DNA from: Trichomonas vaginalis G3
Lineage: Eukaryota; Parabasalia; Trichomonadida; Trichomonadidae
NCBI RefSeq assembly: GCF_026262505.1
Contig: NC_067208.1
Span: forward strand, 3,667,962-3,731,961
DNA length: 64,000 nucleotides
Direction: 5' to 3'
A program made the translations under genes and the position numbers. Of this stretch, positions 46,447 through 59,042 are shown one piece after another (positions within the stretch are counted from its first letter, which is position 1; every line of letters begins with the position of its first letter). Under the pieces are notes generated by a model. The model searched no databases and was not told where the DNA came from. It saw nothing but the letters and a program-made list of their open reading frames with translations.

Positions 46447-49400
46447 ATGCCACGTAAGATACGTAAGAATATACGTAAGAGGAAGAGAGCATTGAAACAT
46501 CCAATAGTAAGACTGACACCACAACAACAGTTGCAACAACAAATGCTGAATGACCCCACTATGTTGCAACAAATGTCAAACAATCCTATGCTCTTAAACC
46601 GAGTTCTTGGTGCACAAAGTGGAGGTTTAAGAGCGGCACTTTTAGCGAAAATGGCAGGCTATGGTGGAGCTGCAGACGGAACAGCATATAACCCTCAAAG
46701 TCAAATGAATTTGAGTTCACTCAAAAATCAAATAGCAGATGTCAAAAAGTCAAACATAGACATACAGAAGCAAATAAGTGAAAACGAAAAGAAACTAGAA
46801 TATGACAGACACACAAAGAAACTCAATGAGTTAAACGTAGAGAAAAAGAAGAAAGAAGAACAACTGAAAGAACTAAGTACAGAGGAATATGCGAAAAAAG
46901 TGTCAGAAAAAGCAGCAGAAGTAGCAAAAATGGAACAAGATGTCATAAATTTGAAAAACCATACTACTCGATATAAAGTACTGAAAGATGAAGAGATAAA
47001 ACAAAAAGCCCTGAAGACATATATGGATAGCGATGAGTATAAAAAAGAAGTTGAAGCAACTGTAAAGGCAGAAAAACTTTTACAGTTGCAAAACCAAACC
47101 GTACAGTATGAAAACTTAGCACAAGAAAGTAAAAATAACGATGCAGCCATGCAAAAGGCAATGAAAAGCGCAGAATATATAAAAGCTAACAATGACTGGT
47201 TAGATGCCCAAGCCAACGCTAAAGCAGCCCAACTCATAGGGTCAATAAGGACAAAAATACAAGCGGATGAAGACAGTTCAAATGAAGCTTTAACGAATGC
47301 TGACTTTAAGAACGCCTTCGAAGCTCTTCATAGTAAGGTGAAACAAGTGAACGATTTCTCATCTGGAAAGAAACTGAAGTCTGAAGGTTTCGACAAAGAG
47401 TTAAAAGAAGTAGCACAAAATATGACGAAAATAACAGATACAGCAACGAGACAGGCAGTTCAAAGTGCCTATGACGCCGTTAGAGCAACTGTTGTGAAAA
47501 GTCAAGAAAAAGAGTTACAACAGACCAAAACAGACCTAGTAAATGCTTTCTTAAAAACGAAAAGTCAGGTAGGACATTACGCTGCAGATGGAACATATGT
47601 GCCAGCTGGTGGAACTTATATACCACCAAACCCTCCAAGAGAAGCACCTGCACCAGGACTACCTAAAACATTTACATCGTCACATGGACATAGACACAGG
47701 CATGCACCAAAACCAACACAACAACCAACAGTTCAAAACCCTGCACAACAACAACAACAACCAACACAACAACCAACAGTTCAAAATCCAGCACAACCAA
47801 CAGTTCAAAACCCTGCACAACAACAACCACAAACAGAGCAAGGACATAAAAGAAGTAGAGAACAAGGAAACCAAGAATTCTTAAAAATGCTTAAAGAAGA
47901 GTGTGGTTTCCCAGATACTGTTGACTTTAGTGACAGATATAAAGAAGCTATTGGAAAGTTCAAGGATGGAAATACTGACCCGAACCTATTTAGCTTTATG
48001 GCTCAGCACCAAAACGGATATAATCTCAAACCTGGAAAATACAAGCTCGCTAAGGGATATGATTTAATAGCATATCATCCAAATGACATGGATGAATTTA
48101 CTCCGAGATATTTGATGTCAGAGCTAAATGACAATTCAACTTTCGTCATGAAACGCGTAAAAAATAGAGACGGAACGAAAGAACAAAAGCTTATGAATGC
48201 GGATGACGTAGATAGGGAAATTGTTGAAAACGGTCTCGGAATATATGAAATGCCACCAGATGAGGTACAAGAAACTCCACAGGAAGAACTAGTTCAGATA
48301 CAACCAGACATGGAAGAAATAGTTCAGCAACAACAGCTAGAAGAGCCTGAAGGAAACGAACAAGTCACTCCTTTGGAAACTAACTTCACAGAACTAGATG
48401 AAGATTTGGAACAGCCGAAAAATCTTGACCCTCAACAAGTGTATGCGGAGAATATGGAATATTTCCAAGAGTCTAAAAAAATTCGGCTGACATAGTAGAA
48501 GAATATCGAAAAATGTTTGCCGACATACAAAAGACTCCAACACCAGATGAAAATATTCGGCATAGAATGGAAGCACTGAAAGAAAATGTACACAAATACA
48601 ACAACCCTTTTTACTTACGAGCATTTAACGTTCAATCTTTGGATGAACTCGGTGAAGATAAAAGGTTAAATTTCAAGAAAACATATAGAAATGAAACATT
48701 GTTTAAAGTTCATTCAGAACCTAACCAAGATGGAAACAAACCTACTTTGTTTCTGCAGACGATGGAACTACAATGAGATGGGGTCATAAAGCTAATCCGG
48801 ATAGGTGGTTCATAAACTTACAACCACAATTCCAAGAAGTTGTAGACGCAATGGAATTGAATGGTGAACGAGATATAGCTGGTATTTAAGCGCGGCTTTA
48901 ATGCCATTGAAAGATATGAAAGATGCAGATATTTTGAACCAGTATGAAATGAACATGGCTGATGGAAACATAACACCTGACGTTCTAGAACATTTATCTC
49001 AAAGAACTACACAGAACCATAGAGATGGTATATTTGGTGAAGATTTAGAAAGAAAGTTAGGAGGAGAAGGAAGAGAACCTATTGTACATGACCTTGCAAA
49101 CGAAAGTTTGCAAAATGTCATAAAAACTTACTTTGCAGACAATGAACTGAGAAGGATGAATATTTAAGAAAACTCAAATGGACAGTACCAAATGAAATGT
49201 TAGTATTGAAAAACATGTTCCTTGACAAAATAAAACCAACTACAGAAATAAACGACGCAAGACTGAAACATTGGGTAAAAGCTTTCCCATTCACAAAAGA
49301 TATTGTTGGTAACATGGAAAGAAACCAGAATGGCTACAAAAACATATATTTGGAAACGAGCTTATTCCATATGGACAGGCACTGTTTGAAGAGCTTGAAC

Positions 49401-49755
49401 CGGAAACTCAGGACAGAGTCATGCAAACAATACGCAAAGACTCAAATACAAACTATGACAAACTCTTTCTAGGATATAGGTTACCTGAGATGGGCGACCA
49501 GAGCCCAAAGGCAAAAAGGACATGGGAAATTTACAACATACTAGGTGAACATGAGCAAAGATGCAACAACTTGAAGCAGAGGGCAAGTTACCAAAAGCGA
49601 CACCAAAGAAGAAGAGAAGAGTAGAACAAAGTGAAAGTAGTGAAGAAGTAACTTCATCTAGTGAAAGTAGTGGCAATGAAGGAAAAAGAAGAGTTAAAAA
49701 CTCAGTCAGGAAGAAAGTAAAGCTTGGTCGGAGTGGGTTCTATTATGACATATAA
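46447..49755 (+). pseudogene. Large basic/coiled-coil protein (copy C, broken)
   Basis: Same protein as 13057-16373. The N-terminal 680 codons run without a break, showing the basic start, coiled coil, Pro/Gln repeats and part of the globular region in one frame. The rest has six or more breaks. Between about 47890 and 48270 it differs from A and B at many residues, pointing to exchange with a more distant copy. Confidence 0.65.
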
Positions 49756-49787
49756 ATCCAACTATTCTATATTTTTACCCATATGAA

Positions 49788-51402
49788 ATGTACGCCGCTC
49801 AGAATATAACGCCAACAGTTTTGGATGCCATGAATGGAAATGTTTCCGAATGGTATAACGAATGCGACAATGCCATTAGAAGGTCAGAAATAGTTCCTGG
49901 AACTTACGAATATACAACTGCTGTTTCTTATGGAAACGTAGGTGAGTTTGGAGAAGGTTCTTCAACAACAGTAGATATTGCTTGCGACAGGTTTCATATT
50001 ATTTCTATTGACAACTCATTCTTATACGTGGAACAAGACATTGAAATAAAACCTTCTGCCAAGTTGTCTGACAAGAAAGGTTGCAATGGAATTTTCTATG
50101 TCGGATACCAATATGCTCCAGAAGTTTTCATGGGATATAAGATATATTCTAACTCTGACTTAGTTCAAACAGTAACATGGGCAAACTATGAATGGTTCGC
50201 TTTGAGAAACTCAGTACAAACCACAAGCTAGAGAACAAACAGACCAGTATGCAACCTATTGAGAAAATAAGAAGACTTGACCCTAACGTTCCAGGAGTTT
50301 ATGTTAACCTTTCTGGACAAACTGCAGCAGCAGTAACCAAAGTAAAATTGAAACTTAGAGTTCCTTTGTCATCTTTCCTCATCTTCAGGTTTTTAAGATA
50401 CTTGCCAAACTGGGCAGGAAAATTTCTATCGAACTTACTCCAAGCAAAAATAACTTAGTCATTGCACCAACACAAGACCCATTCACTCTTACAGACGTAA
50501 AGGGAGCAAATCAAACGTCATTCGCCGAATTTTGCAAAGACAAAGTTGACTTAGACTTTGGTTTCTCAAACCTCAACACTGAAGTAAACTACTACTTCAA
50601 TGCTGCTGGAACTGCTTGGGACCCAGTTTAACAGTTCACATGCGAAAAAGTTTGAATGCAAGAGAATAGAAAAGCAGACTTGCAGTCTATATGTTGGACC
50701 CAGATATTTCAAATGCTTTAGCTGCCAAATATATTGCAGTTCCACTTATGTTCCCTATACACCAAATATCTGTCAAAGACTTTGCAGGTGAAGTTGGAAA
50801 CCAAAGTGCTGACCCAGGTGCAAGAACAGATATTGCTTTAACAACTGCAATGAAACATGCAGATACTATGTTTGTACTGTTCAGACGAACTATAAATGAC
50901 TATTCTTGCTTCTACAACCCTGGTATTAAATACCATATAAACATAGATGGCAAATACTATCCAAGAGAAGAATATTCTACAGTTGAGGATATGAGGTCAT
51001 ACAACTTGACATTAGATGCTATGAACTTTAACAACAACTTCACAACAACCATTAACCCTGAAATGCAAAGTTCTATTATGCCATATGTGAAAGTATGGAC
51101 TCATGCAGGAGGTCAAAAAACTCAATATACAAATGGAGACCGTTCAAACTTTTGGCTTGGCATTCCATTTGCTGACTCAGAAGACTTTATGGGTGGTATT
51201 TCAACTGTTGGTACAGTTCAAATACAATATACTGGTGACAGAGACGGTCCAGATGAATTGAAAGCAAAGAAGTTTACAAAACCAATAGCACTTTTTCACG
51301 GAAGATGCTCTTTTGAAGATTCGTTCGATGAAACCTGCTGGGGCTCCTCAGATTGGTATAACGACAGCTTCCATCGAGCAGATTTTGGCAGCAGGTCAGT
51401 AA
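49788..51402 (+). pseudogene. Candidate major capsid protein (copy C, broken)
   Basis: Counterpart of 21802-23406, with about five breaks. The variable patch matches A, not B. Confidence 0.65.
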
Positions 51403-51715
51403 GTTGTTCTTGAACTGACTTCTCTCCGTCAAATATTGACAGTACGCCAGTTTTGATATAATATTGTATTATAAACTTACCTTTAGAAATATCGGTCAGT
51501 TTTGTTGTTATATTTTTGTCAACGTCAAGAACTTTCAACCATCTCGGTTATACCATCTTTCTTTGCTTTATGAAAATATTTTTGGTTCAGCAAAGACTGC
51601 TATTCTATAACATTTTCCATTGTTTGTATAAAGAACTATTCTATCAATGAACTTGTATTGTTTGTGTGTGTAAACTTTGTTTTGCTTCAATTCGAAGAGA
51701 TACTCAAATACGTCC
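51300..51715 (-). pseudogene. 139-aa antisense-overlapping protein (copy C, broken)
   Basis: Counterpart of 23300-23719, with about two or three breaks. Confidence 0.5.
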
Positions 51716-51736
51716 ATCTTTTTTATTCTAAGTAAA

Positions 51737-52318
51737 ATGTCATTTCCGAAAAATAGAAGCGTAAGTGTTTTCAAAAGGTTTAATGGCGATGGCAGATGTG
51801 AAGTTAAATTCACCAACTCAAACAAACAGTCAAAGTGTTGTTGTCAATGTCAAAGACAGAGATGTTGAAGTGGGGAAACCATACGAAGACGAAGATGGTA
51901 TAACAATAGTTTCCTGTAAAAGAACAACCAACATACCCTGAAGTTAGCAGAGACTTAAGTTCTGTTGCAGATATTCGAACGACTACCAACAACTGAAAGA
52001 CAAACTTAAAACTCAGGAGAAGATTTGTCAGGCTTTGGGTATAATGTTAAACTTGGTTGAGCACAACCCTGTAAAAGTGAACTCATATGTCATCGCACCT
52101 CATGAAATTTTGAAAAACTATTGAAACTTTTGACAGAGGCAGACGATATAAACATCAAAGAAATAGAACCCGACATTGCTTGCTGTGGTGTTTCATACAA
52201 TGTCATTGACAAGATATACGTTATGAAAGGAGGTGAAAACGTTGAACTTAAAATATAGTTTCCCAACGTCATAAAAATATTTGACGACCACAACATTTCA
52301 TTAAAGTTTGTTTGCTAA
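51737..52318 (+). pseudogene. 190-aa conserved protein (copy C, broken)
   Basis: Counterpart of 23738-24316, with about five breaks. It is followed directly by the minor capsid gene; the 76-aa gene is absent. Confidence 0.5.
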
Positions 52319-52324
52319 GTAAAA

Positions 52325-53133
52325 ATGGCAGAAGACATAGTGGTTTATACTATTACGACTAAAAACCCTGAGTCATATAATTCTATAACAACAAAACTTA
52401 CAAAGTCCTCAAGGACGATATTGTAAACTGACCTTAAACACGATGACGACTAAAGCCTGTTTTGCTCTTTGACACCAGAAGACTTTGTTGTTGTGAATGG
52501 TAAAAAAATACTTCTTTGAAGATACTTACTCAGATATACCACCAACAGGTTTTGTTACTTATTTAATACTTTAGGACGGATGTAACATGTGCTGCAACTA
52601 GAGCAGGTTCATTATGTTTTGGATGTCCGACTGAGTTTAGTATAAACGATATGAGCTATAATACAAAACTTATATCTGGTTTTTTACTACCAACAGTTTC
52701 CTATAACAGGAAAGGTGTCATACAAGGAATGTCTGTTCCATTGACTTTAAGTACACCTATTTTATATATTGTTTCAAACTTAGGTTCAAAGTGCTATTCG
52801 AATGTCGACAGAAACTACTATGACCAAAAGATACTCATGCGTATAAACAACACTTTCTCTGCTGGTTTGCCTATTGTTCATTCGAATGCAGAGTTTTCAG
52901 CTTTAGTAAACTCAAACACTTTAGCAAACATAAACTTAACCTTAGTTGACGCAAACTTTGTTCCTGTAAAACTTTTATGTCCTATGTATTTGTCAATGAC
53001 GGCAGAAAGTTTCGAATTGGAAGATGCAACTGGTGAAAGTATTGTACTACAAGAACAAACTTCAACAAAAATAGCTCAAGAACAACAAATGCAACAAATG
53101 GAACAAATGCAACAACAAATAGCTCAAGAATAA
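52325..53133 (+). pseudogene. Candidate minor capsid protein (copy C, broken)
   Basis: Counterpart of 24562-25385, with about six breaks. The Gln/Met tail is shorter than in B. Confidence 0.5.
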
Positions 53134-53167
53134 AAAAAATATTTTTTTTTATTTTTATATAAAAAAA

Positions 53168-54405
53168 TGTACAGAATAGACGTTTCAGATTTTTATGACT
53201 TCCAAGCGTTCAGAAATATGTGTCCATTTCGAGACTATAACAAAGCAGTCGAGAATTTGAAACGTTTAGTCATTTATGTCGACTCTGCCCCAGAATGTTA
53301 TGTCATGAAAGAATTGGGATGTAGTCTTTAACAAACCAAGAGCGACAATAGTTTCAGAACAAGAATGTAAACAGAAACTTAAGAAAATAAAAGTCGTACA
53401 AGTTGGCATGAAGATGTTAGATGCTTGGGATATCTTATTGTCAAAACTTGAAGATTTTTCAGTTCGTGGTATAAAGTTTCTATACACCATCTCCAAACTT
53501 CTATTCTATCTTCACTGGATATAAATACGAACAAGTAGAATGGAAAGAAAATGTTATAGAAGCTTGGTTAGACCATGTCAAAGAAATTATATGCAATGGA
53601 AACGAAAGAGTCTATTGAGTATATCTTATGTTGGTTGCAAACATCTTACAACATCCAAGTGCTAAAAATGAAACTGCTCTCATTGTAATTGGAAAACAAG
53701 GAACAGGTAAGAACACTTTCTTTACAGATATCTTATGCAAAACTGTTAGAGGGGCTATTCGAACCCGAATATGACAAACTTAGAAAACATCTGCGGTAAA
53801 TTTAACTCTTCAATAGAGAATATGAAACTTATAGTATGTAACGAACTTCAAAGTATAGATACAACAAAAGTTTTTGAACTCGGATGCTTTGAGAGTCTTA
53901 TAACAGACAAAGTTGGAGTTGTTGAAGAAAATATAAAGACCAAAGAGTTTGTGAAAATGTTGCAAACTTCGTCATGGTTTCAAACAACGCCGTTCCGATG
54001 AAGTTAGAAAGTTCTGACAGAAGATATGTAGTTGTCAGAACGTCAGAAGCTTATATGCAAGATACAGAATATTTTGACGACTTAGCAGAAACTTTGACAC
54101 CTAACTTTTACAACCACTTGTTCTCATATTTCATGACATTAGATATTTCTAAGTTCAATCCAAGACAAATTCCACATACCGAAGAGAGACAAACATTGTT
54201 AGAAGCAAACAAGAGTGTATATGAACTGTTTATAGATGAGACTAACTTTGAGTGTTTAGATGAAAGGTCATTGTACGATTCGTATAAACAGTATTGTCAA
54301 GAGTATGGTTATATGACAGCGTCTAAACGAACATTCTTGGCAAATGTCAAAAATCTTTTAGACGTACAGAATGGTGTATATACAAAGAAAAATTTTTCTG
54401 AGTAA
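53168..54405 (+). pseudogene. SF3 helicase (copy C, broken)
   Basis: Counterpart of 25417-26652, with about eight breaks. The C-terminal third reads cleanly. Confidence 0.75.
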
Positions 54406-54442
54406 ATTTTAAAAAAAATATTTTTTTTATCCGATAGAAAAG

Positions 54443-54861
54443 ATGACGAAATTCATCTCAGTCAACAAGTATATGACAGAAGTCAAAGAAGAACTAGACC
54501 CATTCACATATTTGAATGTTTACTTCTACCATTTTGAAAAGTCTACATTTGACAAAGTTTGGAACATCGAACCAGTTAAGTTTGCTATTGTGACTAAAAA
54601 TGGTGCGAAATTTGAAGACTTAGACATAGAAGGTTTGTTAACAGTCAAAGAAAGTTTTGACAGAAGGTTTTCAAACCTTAAAGAAGGCAAAGCATACAAA
54701 CTTGTTATACCTTATGAACCAAAGAAAGCAGACGACTATGAATATTATGAGTCTAAGATAGTTGAAGTTCAAGGTAAATTGGGTAAAAAGATTTTAGAGT
54801 CTAAGCCAGTGTTTGCTCCTAAAGAGGAAGAGAACATTGACATTGACCAGAAATGTTCTAA
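54443..54861 (+). pseudogene. 139-aa conserved protein (copy C, broken about once)
   Basis: Counterpart of 7107-7526; only the acidic end is affected. The 37-bp gap to the helicase gene is the empty form of the HNH site. Confidence 0.55.
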
Positions 54862-54877
54862 AAATAAAATTTTATTT

Positions 54878-55323
54878 TTACATGTCAAATTTCTTTTTCT
54901 CTGGCTCTGGTTCTTTCTTCTCTTCTTCTACTTTCTTTTCTTTCTTTTCTCTCTTCTTCTTCTCTGGTGGAGTTATGTCAAACTTCTCAGAACCATATTT
55001 TTGTAAAAGTGCTTTGTCATTTAATAGCTCTTCTATTCTGTTTTCTATTTCATTTTCAAGAACAGCGCATGTGTCTTCTTTGCATTCTAAGAAGTTTTGT
55101 TGGACTTCATCTCTCCAAGAGGCGTCATCTCTGTCAACAAGTCTGTCATTGACAAATTTTAAGACTTCTCTGCTTAAGGTTTTATGGTTCTTGTCATATT
55201 CCCAGAAACAGAACTTTAAACAAATTCACCTTTCTTGTTTACACTATGTAAGATTTTATGGTCGACAGATGTTTTGCTGTCGAAAAGCTTGTCTCGAATA
55301 TAGATAGCGAAATCGCTAGACAT
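54878..55323 (-). pseudogene. 150-aa protein with charged tail (copy C, broken about once)
   Basis: Counterpart of 6638-7090, divergent from the ATPase and sharing the same 36-bp promoter region. Confidence 0.55.
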
Positions 55324-55359
55324 TTCCTAAAAGATAAAAATTTTAATTTTTCTAAAAAT

Positions 55360-56235
55360 ATGTTAGAAAAAAAGTTTGCTGACATTGACAAGAAATTTGA
55401 GAATGTTTTAAACAAGAACAAGAGGAAGTTGGAAAATGCTCAGATAAAACCCATACATGACAAGTTCTTATTTGCTCAGAATGGTATAACAGGTCTAATT
55501 GCACCACCTGGGTCGGGTAAGACTTTCACTTATCTTAAAATGGCTGCACAACAACAAGAACTAGATGAGAAGAACCCATTCTATGAGTTAGTAGTCATTT
55601 GTAGTACTTCGGGTCAATTTGACCAAACCGTCAATTCGTTCAAAGATATTATAAAAAAGTCTAAGTTAGTATGTATAAAAGACTCTGAGTTGTTAGATTG
55701 GATAAAGAAGTACCAAAGAAGAGTTTTGAAGTACAATGCTATAAATGAGTATGTCAATTCTAAGTTTAAAGACCCAAATGAGGAAATGCAGAGAATATTA
55801 GAGAAGAAACACTTCAGAAACAAACAGAAAGAGATAGAATACATTTCGAAGAAATTGCAATCTTACGATTGGAAGACTTACCCTCACAGATGTCTTCTTA
55901 TCTTAGATGACTTTGCTTCTCATCCTTTGTTAAAGAACAGAGAACAAGACATGTGTCGAATTCTTAAGAAGCTCAGACACTTTAACATCTCTGTTGTCAT
56001 TTGTGTACAGACAGCCAAGAGTTTAAGTAAGGATGTAAAGAGAATACTTACTGATATCATACTTTTCCCCGGATTGTCCGAAGACGATTTCATGGAACTT
56101 ATGAAAGAGTCCATGGCAGGTAAGTTTGACAGACATGAACTATGGGAGAAGTACAAAGTCATACAAGACCCTCATACTTCTTTCAGAATTCACATCTACG
56201 CGAACAAAGTTCAAATTGTAAAAAGTCAAGCGTAA
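55360..56235 (+). CDS. Packaging ATPase (copy C, whole)
   Basis: 291 aa from 55360 (an upstream in-frame ATG at 55258 would overlap the divergent gene). Walker A APPGSGKT and Walker B LLILDDF are present, as in A. Looks whole although everything to its left in this copy is decayed. Confidence 0.85.
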   Translation: MLEKKFADIDKKFENVLNKNKRKLENAQIKPIHDKFLFAQNGITGLIAPPGSGKTFTYLKMAAQQQELDEKNPFYELVVICSTSGQFDQTVNSFKDIIKKSKLVCIKDSELLDWIKKYQRRVLKYNAINEYVNSKFKDPNEEMQRILEKKHFRNKQKEIEYISKKLQSYDWKTYPHRCLLILDDFASHPLLKNREQDMCRILKKLRHFNISVVICVQTAKSLSKDVKRILTDIILFPGLSEDDFMELMKESMAGKFDRHELWEKYKVIQDPHTSFRIHIYANKVQIVKSQA

Positions 56236-56334
56236 AAATGTAAGTGTTTGAGTCTTAGTCTGTTGTGGTGCTGGGGCTGTCGGTTCTTCTGGCTTTGGAA
56301 TGGACTCGGTTGGTGGAACGTCAGCCATCCGTTT

Positions 56335-56725
56335 GTGTCCTGTCAGATGGAAGGACTTTTCCTGTCGGAAGGAAGAACTTTTCCTGTCGGAAGGAAAAAC
56401 TTTTCCTGTCGGAAAGAAAAACTTTTCCTGTCAGAAAGAAAAACTTTTCCTGTCGGAAAGAAAAATTTTTCCTGTCGGAAAGAAAAATTTTTCCTGAAGG
56501 TCGGCCAAAAAGTTCTCAATTTTCGAAAATTTGAATGGTTTACGGAACGGACAACTGGAAAAATTTTTCCTGTCGGAAGGAAAATTTTTTCCTGTTGGAA
56601 GGAAAATTTTTTCCTGTTGGAAGGAAAATTTTTTCCTGTTGGAAGGAAAAACTTTTCCTGTTGGAAGGAAATTTTTTTCCTGTTGGAAGGAAAAACTTTT
56701 CCTGTCGGAAGGAAGGACTCGGAAT
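56335..56725. repeat. 21-bp hairpin array (copy C)
   Basis: Left block of TTTCCTGTCGGAAAG-type units; right block with a local variant (cctgttggaagg) repeated about six times. The core palindrome AATTTTCGAAAATT is at 56518-56531. Variants are block-specific, a sign of local homogenisation. Confidence 0.85.
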
Positions 56726-56811
56726 GCCAGAAGGACTCGGACAAGACAATTTACCATCTAGAGCTACCTGAGCCATCTTTTGGTGTCAAGCTTGAAAAAT
56801 AAATGGTTCAT

Positions 56812-57651
56812 TTACTCTTCCTCTTTGAAGTTGTCAAAATACTCTGTTATCTTTTCCTTCAGTAGCGGCAAATCTTCTTTGAATGTAAGTATTGTACAAC
56901 CTTTCATATCATAGTGTGTTTGAGGTAACGTATCTTGAACTATCTGTTTAACATCTTCATTTGGTGTCATTGAAATCGGTAAGTTTTCGCGATAGAACCA
57001 ATTTCTGTCAGATTTGTAAATCTTAGCTAAGTCGTAAAAGCTTTTGTTGTTTCTTCTGACTAAATGCAACATAACCATATCTCTGTCTTCTTCATTTTCC
57101 ATCTCTTCAGTGTAAATCATATACTTATAGTTCTTTTCCTTTCCTTTTGGTACCGAACGTGGTATTCTTTTCTGTATGTTTTTGTCTTTTGCTTCAAGCT
57201 TGTTCTCTAGCTCTTCACGTTCTTGTCTATGAAGTTCGTCAAGAAGTCTGTAAATATACCAAGCGTAACGAGGTGAAGCCCACATTGCAACAGCATTTAC
57301 AAGAAGTCTATGTACATACCAACCTCTCAAACCATTTGGCAATTTTTCACGATTTTCATAGAGTTTTGGCGACTGGGGTTTTTCTCCCACTCGAGTTTTT
57401 GCGACTACGAGAAAATCCGTAGTCGAATTTTCAGCTTCGCTCAAAAGTTCAATAGTGCTTTGGTTCCTAAACCAGTCTTTAGGAACCTTAGTATCTGGTG
57501 CAAAACATGCTGTCAAAATACTTTGCATTTGGTACATGTCATCTTTGACCGAACGAATGAGACGTAACTGTTTGTTAAACTGAACCCACTCATATTCTTC
57601 ACTTATGGCTTCATGAACGATAGCAGTTGTTGTGTTCTCTGATGTTGACAT
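56812..57651 (-). CDS. KilA-N protein with hairpin-derived insert, 279 aa (copy C)
   Basis: Same family as 4372-5151 (KilA-N core GLRGWYVHRLLVNAVAMWASP). It differs upstream of the core: a stretch of about 30 residues (around VVAKTRVGEKPQSPKLYENR) is encoded by the GCGA-type hairpins and linker at about 57340-57425, in frame. The residues after the core (IYRLLDELHRQEREELENKL) also differ from A and resemble another KilA-N lineage. The C-terminal domain is identical to A. So the gene is a mosaic carrying a repeat-derived segment, and it looks whole. Confidence 0.7.
   Translation of the reverse strand: MSTSENTTTAIVHEAISEEYEWVQFNKQLRLIRSVKDDMYQMQSILTACFAPDTKVPKDWFRNQSTIELLSEAENSTTDFLVVAKTRVGEKPQSPKLYENREKLPNGLRGWYVHRLLVNAVAMWASPRYAWYIYRLLDELHRQEREELENKLEAKDKNIQKRIPRSVPKGKEKNYKYMIYTEEMENEEDRDMVMLHLVRRNNKSFYDLAKIYKSDRNWFYRENLPISMTPNEDVKQIVQDTLPQTHYDMKGCTILTFKEDLPLLKEKITEYFDNFKEEE
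57340..57425. repeat. GCGA-type hairpins inside the KilA-N coding region
   Basis: Linker TTTTTCACGATTTTCATAGA followed by two hairpins: GCGA-c-TGGG / CCCA-c-TCG at about 57370-57395, and CGACTACG / CGTAGTCG at about 57399-57424. Same build as the intergenic set at 3150-3600 and 58470-58660. Confidence 0.75.
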
Positions 57652-57739
57652 TTCTGTCTTTACATACAAAATAAAAAATAAAATAAAAATAAAATTAGCG
57701 TTATTTTCTATCTTGTATAAAAGACCAAAAATAAACGCT

Positions 57740-58353
57740 TTACATGTATTTTTCAGCAACTTCGTCAAATACTTTTATAGCTTTGTCGATCTCATCTACT
57801 TCAAACGTTTCTTTACCTCTCGTGGGAGCACCATACATTTTCTCAAACTTTTCAAGTAGTTCTGTTTCTGCAGCTCTCATATCGTTAACAAACGCAACCT
57901 TAACTCTATTGACTATACTGTCATATCTTTGAGTTATATTAAATGTTCTTCCTATCTTATATCTCTTTGTATTGAAGTCCTTCGGTTTCTGAACGATGTA
58001 AAGTAAGCCTTCACAGCAACGTTCAGTATCGAATGAACCATATGTTATGAAATTATATCCAACAACTGGGTCAATCCAGAACAAAACTAGTGGTATAAGA
58101 CTTTTGTCTATAAGATATGCTGTAGTTCCATAGAATCTTACCGATATCAAAAGCTCAGGATTTCTTGTCAAAATTTTCTGAGATGAAGCATTTTTAACCC
58201 AGTCGTGTGCTTTCTTTCCTTCAGATAGTGTTAAAATGTCTGACAAAGAATATTTTTGTATTTCTTTGAGTATCTTACGTTTAAATCACCTATTCTAACC
58301 ACTTTGGTGTCATTGTCTATCTTTTTAACTGTTTCAAACTCAGTGCTTGTCAT
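57740..58353 (-). pseudogene. KilA-N/T5orf172 protein (copy C, broken about once)
   Basis: Counterpart of 3669-4283. Both domains are recognisable (YKIGRT, ETELLEKFEKMYG kept). Confidence 0.7.
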
Positions 58354-58439
58354 TTACTGTCTTTACATACAAAATAAAAAAAAATATTTTAAAAAAACTA
58401 GCGTTAATTTTATTTTTTCTATCTTGTATAAAAGATATG

Positions 58440-58865
58440 ATTTCATAGAGTTTTTTTACTGTTTTCATGAGTTTTAGGCGACTACGGTTTTTCCCGTACT
58501 CGCAATTTTTCACGATTTTCATAGAGTTTTTTTACGATTTTCGTACGGAATCTCGTTCCTCGGTTTTCCGAGGGTCGCATTTTTTCACGATTTTCATAGA
58601 GTTTTTTTTACGATTTTCGTACGGAATCTCGACCCGCGGTTTTCCGCCGGTCGCAAACATATGAGGAAATTCATGAAATTTGGTCATTTTTTCATGATTT
58701 CAGGGATTTTTTTTACGAAGAGTAAAAGTTCACTTCGTCAAAAAAATACAGTTATATCATGAAATTTGGTCATTTTTTCATGATTTCATAGAGTTTTATG
58801 CAAGGCCGAAAAAAGTCGGGGTAGCAAACATATGAGGAAATTCATGAAATTTGGTCATTTTACTC
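58440..58865. repeat. Hairpin field and tandem repeat (copy C)
   Basis: Hairpins at 58478-58503 (GCGA-c-TACGG / CCGTA-c-TCGC), about 58550-58575 (CCTCGG/CCGAGG) and about 58630-58655 (CGACC-c-GCGG / CCGC-c-GGTCG), separated by CACGATTTTCATAGAGTTTT linkers. Then come two units of the 85-90-bp tandem repeat type with ACGAAG dyads. No gene. Confidence 0.75.
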
Positions 58866-59042
58866 AGCAAAAATATATTTTAGATCTAACCAGGTCCCTC
58901 GGTCCCTCGGTCCCTCGGTCAACTAACATCTTTTTGAAAATGGTGACAACATGACATTTTGACAACAACACAGGAGATAGATTTCTTCGTATATGTTTTG
59001 TCAAAACTTTCATCGTCAATGAGCGTAAATCAGACAAAAATG
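58864..59042. repeat. Left inverted repeat of cassette, copy C
   Basis: AAAATATATTTTAGATCTAA, three ggtccctcg units, the TGACATTTTGACAACA stretch, and GAGCGTAAATCAGACAAAAA. Same as the left arms in A and B. Confidence 0.8.
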
